Made by a program: the position numbers and the translations under genes
Origin: Candidatus Binataceae bacterium
GTDB taxonomy: Bacteria; Desulfobacterota; Binatia; Binatales; Binataceae
Direction of reading: 5' to 3'
Assembly (NCBI GenBank): GCA_035294265.1
Contig: DATGLK010000044.1
Span: 1 to 64,000, forward strand
Length of the DNA: 64,000 bases
Shown here: in pieces, positions 16,624-25,593 of the stretch
Layout of the letters: each line of letters starts with the position of its first letter
How positions within the stretch are numbered: the stretch's first letter is position 1
The notes under the pieces: model-generated
What the model was told of the DNA's origin: nothing
Databases searched by the model: none
Seen by the model: the letters and a program-made list of their open reading frames with translations, nothing else

Positions 16624-19191
16624 TTACGGTAGGGGAGAGGCCGAAACGGAAGTCGAGGGACCAGGCGTGGTCGAAGGTGAGGCGGCAGTAGAGGGCGAAG
16701 GAGAAGTGAAGGCCGAAGCCGAGGCGCTAGGCGAGGCGCTGGCGCGAGGCGTGGTCGAAGGCGAGGTCACGGCACTGGGCGACGCGCTAGGCGAGGCACT
16801 AGCGCGAGGCGTGGTCGAGGGTGAAGGGGAAGCGCTGGGTGAAGGCGAAATGCTAGGTGAAGGTGAGGGCACTGGTGAAGGAATCGGTCCAGGCACGCCC
16901 ACGGTGCAATTGGTGAAGGTCAGGGGAGGCGCGGTGGTCAGGGGACCGGGCGCTACCGCCGACAGGATGGAGCGAATACCCAGCCGCATAGGATTTTGGC
17001 CAGCCGCTGAAGGCGTGGTTCCACCTACCGCTACGCCACCGCTGGAAGTAGTACCGGTTAGAGCGAAGGGAGAGGTGGCAATTTCGCTGGGAGTACAGAA
17101 CGGCACCAAGGAGTTGCTCTGGGTGGCCATGGCATCGATCGCATACATCACCGGACCACTGGGCATCATGTAGCCATTGCCATTGCTTGAAAAGCTACCT
17201 ACCACCGGACCTCCCGCGGGCAGCGCCAACTGGTAGCAAGCACAGGTGCCCCCGTTGGGACAGGTCTGCGAGAGCTGGTTGCAAAGCCCGGTGGTCGCGG
17301 ACACCCCGGTCGTAATCATGGCACCGGAAGCCCCACTGGCACCTGAGGCGGCAAAGACCTCGGCCCCGCCGCTCGAACCACCGCCGATGCCAATCCCCTC
17401 CGGACCCGCAGCGCCAACCGATACCGCGCTGGGGCCAGACGCCCCTGAGGCGCCGCTGGCACCGGTGATCAGGAGCGGCGGCTGCGGTACGGTGTTACTG
17501 CTGAAGTAAGGCACCGCAACGAAGATCTGCATGCTGGTGCCCGGAGGAGTGATGGGTTGGGTCGCCCAGAGGGTGATGTCGGCCGGAACGCCGGAGGTGG
17601 CGCTGCTGGCTCCTGACGCGCCGCTCGCACCTGAAGCACCGCTGGCTCCCGACGACGACACACTAACCAACCCGGCAACCGTGGCTCCGGCGATCGACGT
17701 GGTCGGTGCGGAACTGGAGCTGGAAGCGGAGCTGCTTTCGGGGACCAACGGGATGGTCAAGGTGCTGGCGCCATCGGTGTCGCTCACGATTACGCCGTCG
17801 GTAACCGTAGGGCTGGAGGGACTAGCGATCAAGGAATTGGTGATCGTGCTCGCCGAACTGCTGGCCGAGGGTGAAGCGCTGCTGGAAGCGGATGGCGAAG
17901 CACTGGCGCTAGCGCCTGAGGACATCGAGCTGATAGCGGACGGAAGAAATTCGGTATCCGCCACGATTTCATAACTTCCTGGCGAGACCGGGCAGAAAGT
18001 GAAGTGGCCGCTGCCATCGCTGCGCGTGCTGGACACCACGTTCGCGTAAACCGCGGCACTCGCACCGCTGGCTCCGCTCACGATTCGTCCAACTTGCTCC
18101 AGCCATAGATTGGCGTTGCTGACCGGAGTGGTGTCGGGACTGATGGTCGAACCCATTACCGTTCCGCTCACAACGCTTCCGCTAATTACAGGATCCGTCC
18201 CGACCAGGCCGCCATGAATCTGGGGCAAGAACGAAAAGCTTCCGTCGGCCTGCTCAACTATGCTGTTGCAGCCGTTGAAGGACAGGTTGAGGTTGCTGAG
18301 TGAGGAGGAGGAACTCAGGTCAATGCTGTTACCTGATAAATTGACCGCCGGAACGGTAATTCCGGTGCTGGCTTCGGCAGGCAAGGTCAGCGGATGCAGC
18401 ACGCCAAAGCCGTCCTGCACGCAGTTGAAAACGTTGGAACCTAACGCCGAGCACGCATTGGTAGAGGGTGCCCCTATCCCGCCAGTCCCGCTCGAAGCAC
18501 CGCTGCTGCTCGCCCCGCTGGCCCCGCTGGCCCCGCTCGCCCCACTGGACGTCGTAACGGTTCCGTTGGCCAACATGGTGACCATCAGCTGCTGATAAAC
18601 CCCGGCCGCCACGCTGCTACCCCTGCCCAGAGTGCTGATGAAGCATTCGTTACCGCTGCTCGGGCTGAGCAGATCAACCTGCTGTGGCGAGCTGCTCAAC
18701 CCTGAAGTAAAGGTGACGAAACCCGCGTTGCTGCCACCCGATGCGCCGCTGGCGGCAGACGCACCGCTGGCACCGGAGGCGGCAAACATTTGCGCCATGC
18801 CTCCCGGACCACTGCCGGCGTTGGTCGAACTGGTCCCTTGGCTACCCGCGCCGCCAGTTCCTCCGACCGCGCCGGTACCGCCCGCAGAACTGGCGCCCGA
18901 CGCACCGCTGGCCCCAGAAGCGCCCGTACTGGTACTCGAAGCTGCCGAAGTGCTACCGCTGACATCCGCGATGGTCACGTAGATGTGTTGGAGATTGTTG
19001 GTGCAGGCCCCCGCCGGGCTGCTGACTCCAACGGTGATCGGAACCGTTTGCTGCAGCGCGGCCGAACTAGAGTCGGTAGTGGTCCAAGCCCGACTACCAA
19101 CTCCCGCGGCCAGCGCCAGGACGGCGACCCCGATCAAAATCGAGAGCCGTTTTCGCGCCCTCACGCCGCTAACTAGTCTTCTCACGGACAT
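16624..19191 (-). CDS. Large secreted Gly-Ala-Ser/Pro-Ser low-complexity protein with a carboxypeptidase-regulatory-like domain
   Basis: This gene encodes 855 residues. A hydrophobic segment near residues 16-30 acts as signal or anchor. About seven stretches of (Gly-Ala-Ser)n, n = 2-5, are scattered through the whole protein. Between them lie recognisable folded parts: an N-terminal region like DUF4382 (ACTNNLQHIYVTIADVS) and, near the middle, a carboxypeptidase-regulatory-like strand set ending in GHFTFCPVSPGSYEIVAD. The tail is a Pro-Ser-Ala repeat with a 20-residue unit repeated twice. GGGAGG precedes the ATG. A surface, adhesin or matrix role is plausible but not shown. Confidence 0.8.
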   Translation of the reverse strand: MSVRRLVSGVRARKRLSILIGVAVLALAAGVGSRAWTTTDSSSAALQQTVPITVGVSSPAGACTNNLQHIYVTIADVSGSTSAASSTSTGASGASGASGASSAGGTGAVGGTGGAGSQGTSSTNAGSGPGGMAQMFAASGASGASAASGASGGSNAGFVTFTSGLSSSPQQVDLLSPSSGNECFISTLGRGSSVAAGVYQQLMVTMLANGTVTTSSGASGASGASGASSSGASSGTGGIGAPSTNACSALGSNVFNCVQDGFGVLHPLTLPAEASTGITVPAVNLSGNSIDLSSSSSLSNLNLSFNGCNSIVEQADGSFSFLPQIHGGLVGTDPVISGSVVSGTVMGSTISPDTTPVSNANLWLEQVGRIVSGASGASAAVYANVVSSTRSDGSGHFTFCPVSPGSYEIVADTEFLPSAISSMSSGASASASPSASSSASPSASSSASTITNSLIASPSSPTVTDGVIVSDTDGASTLTIPLVPESSSASSSSSAPTTSIAGATVAGLVSVSSSGASGASGASGASGASSATSGVPADITLWATQPITPPGTSMQIFVAVPYFSSNTVPQPPLLITGASGASGASGPSAVSVGAAGPEGIGIGGGSSGGAEVFAASGASGASGAMITTGVSATTGLCNQLSQTCPNGGTCACYQLALPAGGPVVGSFSSNGNGYMMPSGPVMYAIDAMATQSNSLVPFCTPSEIATSPFALTGTTSSGGVAVGGTTPSAAGQNPMRLGIRSILSAVAPGPLTTAPPLTFTNCTVGVPGPIPSPVPSPSPSISPSPSASPSPSTTPRASASPSASPSAVTSPSTTPRASASPSASASAFTSPSPSTAASPSTTPGPSTSVSASPLP
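16724..16822. repeat. 60-bp tandem repeat encoding a Pro-Ser-Ala tail unit
   Basis: The block starting GCGCTAGGCGAGGC at 16724 recurs at 16784, a period of 60 bases (20 codons), with a few third-position differences. It encodes the duplicated SPSTTPRASASPSASPSA unit near the C-terminus of the 855-residue protein. Confidence 0.75.
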
Positions 19192-19695
19192 CCCAAGCCC
19201 TCCCTGAACAATTACTAAGTCCTCGTTATTTACGGCTGAGCTGGTGCGCCACGTCCGCTATTCACGAGGCATCCGAAATTTACCACAGCCTACGGCGCCT
19301 CCTGCGTTTTTAACTTGCGCAAACCGTTGTGGTTGCTCGTTGAGCAAGTCGCTATTCTTCGGTCGAGCAAACTCACCGGCTAAGCCGGTCAGCGCTTTCA
19401 ACAGAACATTCAAAACCGTGCTATTTTCGAAAAGGGGCTAATTAGTCAGGGAAACGCCGTACTTCAATCCCTGGATACAAAAAGGCTATAGTCAGCGATG
19501 CTAGAAGCCAAACCGGAGGTGATTTTTTATCAGTGATCGGGCTGGTAGATTGCTGAATTGAAAAAACTACGCTCGATCTTGGTCACTATTTTCCCAGGAG
19601 ACTTTCTCGCGGCGACTCGGGCTGTTTTCAAATAGCGATCAAGCGAGGTGCGCCATTCAGCGAATCGGCAGGAAAGGCGGAAACTTCGCGCCCAC
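19192..19695. other. Gene-free stretch between the GAS-repeat gene and ecfT
   Basis: About 500 bases, less GC-rich than the surroundings, with no supported gene. A 74-codon minus-strand frame (19530-19754) overlaps the end of ecfT in another frame and has no ribosome-binding site. The promoter of the 855-residue protein should lie near 19200-19300. Confidence 0.5.
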
Positions 19696-20484
19696 TCATG
19701 CCGGTCCAATCGCGCCATAGCCGCATAAATAAATGGCAAAATAGGCCAAGCCAATCAGGCACACTAGAATCAGAGCTAATAGATCAAACCAACGCATACG
19801 GTATTGAAGATAACTGGTAGGATGAGAGCTGTAGCCGAACCCGCGCGCCTCCAATGCCATCGCCATGTTGTTGGCCTTGCGGAGGGCTCCCATGAACACG
19901 GGAATTGTCACCGGCAGGTAGCGGCGCAGGCGAGCGAATAGTCCACCGCGGCTGAAATCATGGCCGCGCAGGGCCTGAGCCTGAACTACCATTAAGGCAG
20001 CGTCGATAAATAAGGGTACCAGTCGGAAGGACAGTGTAATCGCGAAACTGGCCCGGTATGGCACCCCCAGTAAAGCCAGTCCCGCCGCGAATTCCTCCAC
20101 CTTGGTGGTAGATAAGAAAAGCACGGAAGTAGCCAACAGTTCAGCCAGTTTCAGACCGCGGCCGAAGCCAAATTCCAGGGAAGCTCGGCTCAGATAAAAG
20201 GGGCCGAGATACGCGAGCGGACGGCCTTGGCGGTAGAATAGCATCCAGGTGGAAGAGGTCGCAAAAATAACGATTATGAATAGCCAGCGCAGGCGATAGA
20301 AATTGGGCCACGAGTTGGTGAAATGAACGGCGCTTATCAGAATCAGTCCCAATGGAAGCAGAGCGAGCGGTTGATCAACCCAATAAACCGACCAGAATAC
20401 CGCGAAGATGCCAATCACTTTCACCGCTGGATGAAGACGATGAATAAAGGTTCTGCGGTCTAAATATAAATAGATCGGCATCAA
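19696..20484 (-). CDS. ecfT: ECF transporter transmembrane subunit (EcfT/CbiQ)
   Basis: This gene encodes 262 residues with about five to six membrane helices. The N-terminus has YLDRRTFIHRLHPAVKV, typical of EcfT. The two coupling-helix motifs AQALRGHDF and ALEARGFGY each contain the Arg-Gly signature that contacts the ATPases. EcfT couples ATP hydrolysis to movement of the substrate-binding S component. Its ATG overlaps the stop codon of the ATPase gene by 4 bases, indicating translational coupling. Confidence 0.93.
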   Translation of the reverse strand: MMPIYLYLDRRTFIHRLHPAVKVIGIFAVFWSVYWVDQPLALLPLGLILISAVHFTNSWPNFYRLRWLFIIVIFATSSTWMLFYRQGRPLAYLGPFYLSRASLEFGFGRGLKLAELLATSVLFLSTTKVEEFAAGLALLGVPYRASFAITLSFRLVPLFIDAALMVVQAQALRGHDFSRGGLFARLRRYLPVTIPVFMGALRKANNMAMALEARGFGYSSHPTSYLQYRMRWFDLLALILVCLIGLAYFAIYLCGYGAIGPA

Positions 20485-22250
20485 CGCTCTCCGCGCAAGG
20501 CACCAACCAATTCGGCGATTGTCAGGGCGTTGATTCCCAGTCGCCGCCCCAGCTCCGCTACCTCAGGCAGGCGGAAGGCGGCTTCCTTCAGCAGTTTCGG
20601 TTGAGCAAACAGCTCCGCCACGCCCCCGTCGAACAACTTGCGACCGTGGCGCATCAAAACCGTGCGGCGCGCGTAGTTTGCGACCAACCAGGGCGTATGA
20701 GTGATGATGACGATAGCGGTGCCTGCCGCATTGAGCTCCGAGACCAATTTCATCATGCGCAGTTGTTGGGGATAATCGAGTCCAGTAGTCGGTTCGTCGA
20801 GGATCAGAAGCTTGGGCGCCAGGACCAGCACACTGGCTACGGCCAGGCGCTGCCGCTCGCCGCGTCCCAGCAGGAAGGGATCGGATAAACGCAGGTGCTC
20901 CAGGCCCACGGCACGAAGTACGGCTTGGCAGCGTGCATCAATTTGAGTGGGATCCACGCCGAAATTGCGCGGCCCAAAGGCAACTTCATCCTCGACGGTG
21001 GCGGCAAAGATCTGATGGTCGGGGTTCTGAAAGACAAAACCCGCTAAGGATGCAACCTGGGCCGCCGTCAATGTTTCGATCCGATTGCCGGCCAGCAGCA
21101 CTCGGCCGCGCTGAGGCTGCAACAGCCCCACGATGTGTTTGGCCAGTGAGGTCTTTCCCGAGCCGTTCTGGCCGATAATCGCTACGAATTCCCCCGCCTC
21201 GACGGTCAAGTCGACTTCGTCCAGGGCAGGCAATGCGGCCTCGTGATAGGTATGGCTAAGGCCTTCGATCCGCACCAACGGCGTCACATCCGAGGCAGGG
21301 TGCCTGGTCTGATTGGCGCGGGCAAGGGGCAAGCGTAAGGTTGCGTCCGGCGAGGCTGCACCAAGCAGCTTCGCTCGGCCGGCGAGCGAGGCCTCGATAA
21401 GCGCCTGGGCCTGGTCCAGATCGCGTGCATAGGCCTGGATCCCCAACTCGGCGAGCACTTGGTTGCTGGCGGGTGGCCGCACCCCGCATTTTTCCAGCAA
21501 CTGCACCTGGCTAAGGATCTGCTCAGGTGTCCCATCGGCTACAATTTCGCCCTCCTCCAGCACGATCAGGCGATCGCATCGGCGCAATTCTTCGGTTTCG
21601 TGCTCGATTACCACCAGGGTGAGGCCCTGATCGCGAAGCCGGGTTATCAGGTCAAAGACCTCGGCGCGGCCCTGCGGATCGAGGTCGGTGGTGGGTTCGT
21701 CGAGCACGATTACCTGGGGGCGCAGGGCGAGCGCGCAGGCAATCGCTAGCCGCTGCTTTTCCCCGCCGGAGAGCGAAGTGGGATCGCGGGTTTGAAAGCC
21801 CTGCAGCCCGACCATCGCCAGTGCCGGTTCGATCCGAGCGGCAATCTCCGGCGCGGGCAGACCGAGCTGCTCCAAGCCAAAGGCGACTTCGTGAGCGACG
21901 TTGGTGGAAAACAATTGGGCCTCGAAGTCCTGAAAGACCATCGCGACCAAGGGCGCGACTTCCGCCACCCGAGTCCCCGCCAGCGTGCGGCCGCAGACTT
22001 GGCCAGCGCCGGTAAAATGCCCTTCCTCGAAGGCCGGCACAATGGCGTTGAGGGTCTTGGCCAGGGTCGATTTACCGGCTCCGGAGCGGCCCAGCACGGC
22101 CAGGGTTTGACCGCGCTCCAGGCGCAAAGTGACATTGCGCAAGGCCGGCGCGGCAGCGTCGCGGTAGGTGAAGCTGACTGCCTCCAGCACGATTGCCAAG
22201 GGTGATGGGGCCTGACCCGCATCGGGCGTTTGAACCAAGGTTTGGCTCAC
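20481..22250 (-). CDS. ecfA: ECF transporter ATPase with two fused nucleotide-binding domains
   Basis: This gene encodes 589 residues with two ABC ATPase domains in one chain. Domain 1 has Walker A GRSGAGKS, signature LSGGEKQR and Walker B VIVLDEPTTDLD. Domain 2 (from about residue 325) has Walker A GQNGSGKT, an altered signature LGRGERQR and Walker B LLILDEPTTGLD. Both carry the ECF-type acidic groove. The fusion replaces the usual EcfA1/EcfA2 pair, as in YkoD. It overlaps both the upstream S-component gene and the downstream ecfT by 4 bases. Confidence 0.95.
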   Translation of the reverse strand: MSQTLVQTPDAGQAPSPLAIVLEAVSFTYRDAAAPALRNVTLRLERGQTLAVLGRSGAGKSTLAKTLNAIVPAFEEGHFTGAGQVCGRTLAGTRVAEVAPLVAMVFQDFEAQLFSTNVAHEVAFGLEQLGLPAPEIAARIEPALAMVGLQGFQTRDPTSLSGGEKQRLAIACALALRPQVIVLDEPTTDLDPQGRAEVFDLITRLRDQGLTLVVIEHETEELRRCDRLIVLEEGEIVADGTPEQILSQVQLLEKCGVRPPASNQVLAELGIQAYARDLDQAQALIEASLAGRAKLLGAASPDATLRLPLARANQTRHPASDVTPLVRIEGLSHTYHEAALPALDEVDLTVEAGEFVAIIGQNGSGKTSLAKHIVGLLQPQRGRVLLAGNRIETLTAAQVASLAGFVFQNPDHQIFAATVEDEVAFGPRNFGVDPTQIDARCQAVLRAVGLEHLRLSDPFLLGRGERQRLAVASVLVLAPKLLILDEPTTGLDYPQQLRMMKLVSELNAAGTAIVIITHTPWLVANYARRTVLMRHGRKLFDGGVAELFAQPKLLKEAAFRLPEVAELGRRLGINALTIAELVGALRGER

Positions 22251-23032
22251 ATCAAACCAAGGCCGATGGCTGCCAGCATCAGCAGCGGCGTGACGACAAC
22301 GGCGATGGCGCTATCGTAGGGCGGATGCAACATGCTAGCGGGCAGCAGGCGAGGCAACCACATTCCGGTTGAAATCAGATTGCCCGTGGCCCAGGCGCCG
22401 GCCACGCCCGCGCTGAGGAGCAGCAGACCAAGATTGGACTGCGCGGGCGAACGCTGGGGCAGCTCGGGCATTACGTCGCGATAGAGCAGGCGACCGGCCC
22501 TGACGCGCGGGTAGAGCGCGGCGAGCATGAAGGGCGCCAACGCCAGGGCGGCAATCATGTTATTGAACACGATCACGTTCCCGAGCAAGGCGAAGGGACG
22601 CAGCCCCATCAAGTTTTCGCCCCAGCCCACGATGTCGGCGCAGCAGGCGCTGGCCAGCAGGCAGACAAACACGAACTTCACGGCGAGCATCGGCGAGGTC
22701 AGAACCGGGCCCTGTTCGGCGGCCAGCAATTGCCAGGCTTTATAGGGAATGTAGCCGTAGGCCAAATTGCCCAGGAACCCGAAAATATCGCCGGGACCAA
22801 CCCCGCCGAAGAAATCGCCAATCAAGTTGCCGATCGCCGCACCCCATCCCGCCGCCGGTCCGAAAAGAAACGAGCAGACCACCGGAATCGCATTGGCCGG
22901 TCGTACTTCTGTCACCCCCGGAATCAAGGGGATGACCTTGAAGGGGATTAGCACGGCGGCATATAGCGACGCGCAAATCGCCGTCAGTACCACCATCCGG
23001 GTGTTGCGCCAGACCAAAGCCAGATCGGTCAT
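22247..23032 (-). CDS. ECF transporter S component, substrate unknown (QueT-like)
   Basis: This gene encodes about 261 residues with six or more hydrophobic segments. The first half has LYAAVLIPFKVIPLIPGVTE, RPANAIPVVCSFLFGPAAGW and GAAIGNLIGDFFGGVGPGD, a pattern resembling QueT-type and related substrate-binding subunits. Genes for EcfA and EcfT follow with 4-base overlaps, so a dedicated group I transporter is likely. hemB ends 61 bases upstream. The start at 23032 follows GGGAG closely; an upstream ATG at 23053 is also possible. The substrate cannot be deduced. Confidence 0.8.
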   Translation of the reverse strand: MTDLALVWRNTRMVVLTAICASLYAAVLIPFKVIPLIPGVTEVRPANAIPVVCSFLFGPAAGWGAAIGNLIGDFFGGVGPGDIFGFLGNLAYGYIPYKAWQLLAAEQGPVLTSPMLAVKFVFVCLLASACCADIVGWGENLMGLRPFALLGNVIVFNNMIAALALAPFMLAALYPRVRAGRLLYRDVMPELPQRSPAQSNLGLLLLSAGVAGAWATGNLISTGMWLPRLLPASMLHPPYDSAIAVVVTPLLMLAAIGLGLM

Positions 23033-23093
23033 AGCTCCCGCTCCCGGTTCCATCCGAAGCAACGGTTGGCCGGAGTACCTCAGGCACGAGGCG

Positions 23094-24071
23094 TCAGATG
23101 CGGCGCAATTCGCCCGCCACTTCATAGGCAAAGTAGGTGATGATCAGATCGGCACCGGCACGCTTTATCGCGGTCAACACTTCCACCGCGGCCAAATCCT
23201 GGTCCAGCCAACCATTGCGGCCAGCCGCGCATATCATCGAATATTCGCCCGAGACATTGTAGGCCGCCAGCGGGCACGCGAACTTCTGCTTGACGCGATA
23301 GATCAAGTCGAGATAGGCCAGCGCCGGCTTGACCATCACGATGTCGGCCCCCTCCTCCAGGTCCAAGGCGACCTCGCGCAGGGCCTCGTCCCCGTTGGCC
23401 GGATCCATCTGGTAGGAGCGGCGATCGCCAAATTGCGGGGCCGATTGCGCGGCCTCGCGAAACGGGCCGTAAAAGGCTGAGGCGTACTTGGCCGAATACG
23501 CCATGATCGCGACCTGGTCGAAGCCAGCCTGATCCAGGGTGCGCCGAATCGCTCCCACCCGACCATCCATCATATCCGAGGGCGCGACCAGGTCCGCACC
23601 GGCCTGGGCGTGCGAAAGCGCGGTACGGGCGAGCAACTCCAGCGAGGCATCATTATCCACCGCACCCTCGCGGATAAGGCCGCAATGGCCGTGGTCGGTG
23701 TACTCGCACAGGCAGACGTCGGTGATTATCGCCAGCTCTGGCACATGCTCCTTGATCTCGGCCACCGCGCGCTGGACCGGAGCGGCTGGATTCCAGGCCT
23801 GGCTGCCCAAGGCGTCCTTGGTGTCAGGAATTCCGAACAGAATGATCGCGGGGACACCAACGGCGTGCAGTTCGCGCGCCTGCTTGAGGGCGCGGTCCAC
23901 CGACAATTGTGCCACTCCCGGCATCGCCGCGATCGGCAGGGCCTGATCGCGTCCCTCGCGCACGAACAGCGGCGCAATCAGATTATCAGGCGACAACCGG
24001 GTCTCCCGCACCATTCGGCGCAAGACCGCGCTCCGGCGCAGGCGGCGCGGCCGGCTTAAAGGGAATGGCAT
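23094..24071 (-). CDS. hemB: Delta-aminolevulinic acid dehydratase (porphobilinogen synthase)
   Basis: This gene encodes 325 residues. It has the zinc-type active-site cysteines ([14 protein letters not shown]), the two Schiff-base lysine regions ([16 protein letters not shown] and [13 protein letters not shown]) and the C-terminal ITYFA. It condenses two aminolevulinate molecules to porphobilinogen for heme, siroheme and corrinoids. [13 protein letters not shown] is the natural start (24071). It is the first gene of a run with the ECF transporter genes and is divergent from an O-methyltransferase. The other heme genes lie at 25.6-30.9 kb. Confidence 0.97.
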   Translation of the reverse strand: MPFPLSRPRRLRRSAVLRRMVRETRLSPDNLIAPLFVREGRDQALPIAAMPGVAQLSVDRALKQARELHAVGVPAIILFGIPDTKDALGSQAWNPAAPVQRAVAEIKEHVPELAIITDVCLCEYTDHGHCGLIREGAVDNDASLELLARTALSHAQAGADLVAPSDMMDGRVGAIRRTLDQAGFDQVAIMAYSAKYASAFYGPFREAAQSAPQFGDRRSYQMDPANGDEALREVALDLEEGADIVMVKPALAYLDLIYRVKQKFACPLAAYNVSGEYSMICAAGRNGWLDQDLAAVEVLTAIKRAGADLIITYFAYEVAGELRRI

Positions 24072-24108
24072 GACGTTTAAGACCTCAACATGGAGTTCTA
24101 TGTTAGAC

Positions 24109-24137
24109 TTTATATCGGTTACGCGTATTACGGGCAA
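24109..24137 (-). promoter_or_regulatory. Possible hemB promoter
   Basis: Read on the minus strand, TTGCCC (-35) and TATAAA (-10) are separated by exactly 17 bases, 37 bases before the hemB ATG. It overlaps a plus-strand TTAGAC-N17-TATTAC (24103-24131) that could serve the O-methyltransferase gene, so the two divergent genes may share this region. Confidence 0.45.
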
Positions 24138-24172
24138 AACGCTACCGCAATTCCACGGGGAGCCAGAAAACG

Positions 24173-24832
24173 ATGGCCGGAAAATTTGTGCCACTCAGCG
24201 AAGAGATTTACGACTATGTGTTGCGCCATGGCCATAATCGGGATCCACTTTTGGCCGAGCTGGAGGCGGAAACCCGCCGCCGCGCGGGGATTCATGCGCG
24301 GATGCAGATTGATCCGATGCAGGGCACCTTGATGGCCCTGCTGGTGGCCGCCAGCGGCGCCCGGCAAGCACTGGAAATCGGCACCTTCACTGGCTACAGC
24401 GCGCTATGCGTGGCGCGCGCGTTGCCGCCCCAGGGGCATCTGTTGTGCTGCGACGTGAGCCAGGAATGGACGGCGATCGCGCGGCCCTACTGGGAGCGCG
24501 CCGGCGTCGCCGCTAAAATAACGCTGAGGCTGGGGCCAGCGTTGGCCACCGTGCGCGCGCTTCCCGCGCAACCCAGCTTCGATTTCGCCTTTATCGACGC
24601 CAACAAGGAAGACTATCCGGCCTACTACGAAGAAGTCCTCACCCGCTTGCATCCCAACGGCCTGATCCTGGTGGATAATGTCCTGCAGCGCGGGCTGGTA
24701 GTAAAACCCGATGCCAATGATCACGAAGTTAAAGCGGTGTGCGAACTCAATGAGCGCATCGCCGGAGACACCCGGGTGGATGCAGTGATGCTGCCGTTGG
24801 CCGACGGGCTGACAATCGTGCGCAAGAAATAG
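24173..24832 (+). CDS. Class I O-methyltransferase (caffeoyl-CoA/catechol OMT family)
   Basis: This gene encodes 219 residues. The SAM-binding motif [16 protein letters not shown] is at about residues 65-80. The metal-binding region has [18 protein letters not shown] and [10 protein letters not shown], as in divalent-cation-dependent OMTs acting on catechol-like hydroxyls. The bacterial members have varied small-molecule substrates. GGGGAG lies upstream of the ATG. It is convergent with a disrupted methyltransferase-like gene and divergent from hemB. Confidence 0.9.
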   Translation: MAGKFVPLSEEIYDYVLRHGHNRDPLLAELEAETRRRAGIHARMQIDPMQGTLMALLVAASGARQALEIGTFTGYSALCVARALPPQGHLLCCDVSQEWTAIARPYWERAGVAAKITLRLGPALATVRALPAQPSFDFAFIDANKEDYPAYYEEVLTRLHPNGLILVDNVLQRGLVVKPDANDHEVKAVCELNERIAGDTRVDAVMLPLADGLTIVRKK

Positions 24833-24848
24833 CCGGCGCCTTCAGCCC

Positions 24849-25516
24849 CTAATAAAGCTCTGGGATTAGCCGCGAAGTGTGGGCACAATAGGTGTCGTAC
24901 TCCGCGCCGAAGTTGGCACGCAGTAGCTTCTCTTCGGAATGGATACGCGCCAGGAGCGGCACTACCAGCAGCGCCACGAGTAGAATTCCCACCCGGGAAC
25001 GAAAGGCCGCGGCTCACCCCAGTGCGTTGATGAGCAAACCCAGATAGCTGGGATTGCGGACGACGCCGTAGACGCCTTGGATGACCAGCTTGTGCTCCGG
25101 CTGAATAGCAACCAAGCCGCTAAACCGGGGGCCGAGCACAAAAACCGGCCAGATCCGCAAAGCGCCGCCGGCACATAACAGCAGGACGCCAAGCCAGCGA
25201 ATCGTATCGCCGTCCATGGGCCAGAAAGCGATGCGGTCCCTATACGCAGGCAGATAGCCCTCCAGCAACCCGATCAGCGTAAAGGCGACAATGACCCAGC
25301 GGTTGGCACGATCCTCGCGGACGTCCCGGCTCAGATTTCCGCCGCGAAGAGTGCCGCCCCGACCAAGGCAAAAGCCGCCAGCATGAGAATGACCAGGGCC
25401 GCGTGTGAAAAGAAAGCCGTGGGTCCGCCCCAACCCAGGACGGCCAAGGCCAAATAGACAACGCTGCCCCCAAGCACAAGGGTTACTCTGAGCACACTGA
25501 CAGCCGGTATAGGCAT
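24849..25516 (-). pseudogene. Disrupted isoprenylcysteine carboxyl methyltransferase-like membrane protein
   Basis: From the ATG at 25516 the first frame encodes membrane segments up to about 25332 and stops. The expected continuation (GNLSRDVREDRANRWV, typical of this family) is in the next frame, so one base has been lost or gained near 25333-25340. A second defect is an in-frame TGA at 25014-25016 where the family has Trp (LLINALG-stop). The frame then continues correctly through ARIHSEEKLLRANFGAEYD and ends at a TAG at 24849. The family includes ICMT/phospholipid methyltransferases. Two independent lesions suggest a true pseudogene, though sequencing error is possible. Confidence 0.75.
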
Positions 25517-25593
25517 CGCGGACTCGTTCGATCGGCTCTGACGTCTTGCGTCGCGCCTGGAGTTGGATTTGCAAATGCTACGCGGGAGTCGCT

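Noticed and set aside
16667-17173. 168-codon plus-strand frame antisense to the GAS-repeat gene
   Set aside because: Its Glu/Gly-rich product is only the reverse reading of the Pro-Ser-Ala repeat.
16700-19000. CRISPR-like repeats in the GAS-rich region
   Set aside because: The repeats are in-frame codon repeats of uneven spacing inside one gene, with no unique spacers. No CRISPR array was seen elsewhere.
25014-25016. Selenocysteine or TGA-as-Trp recoding
   Set aside because: A separate frameshift in the same gene and normal use of TGA stops elsewhere make a pseudogene more likely.
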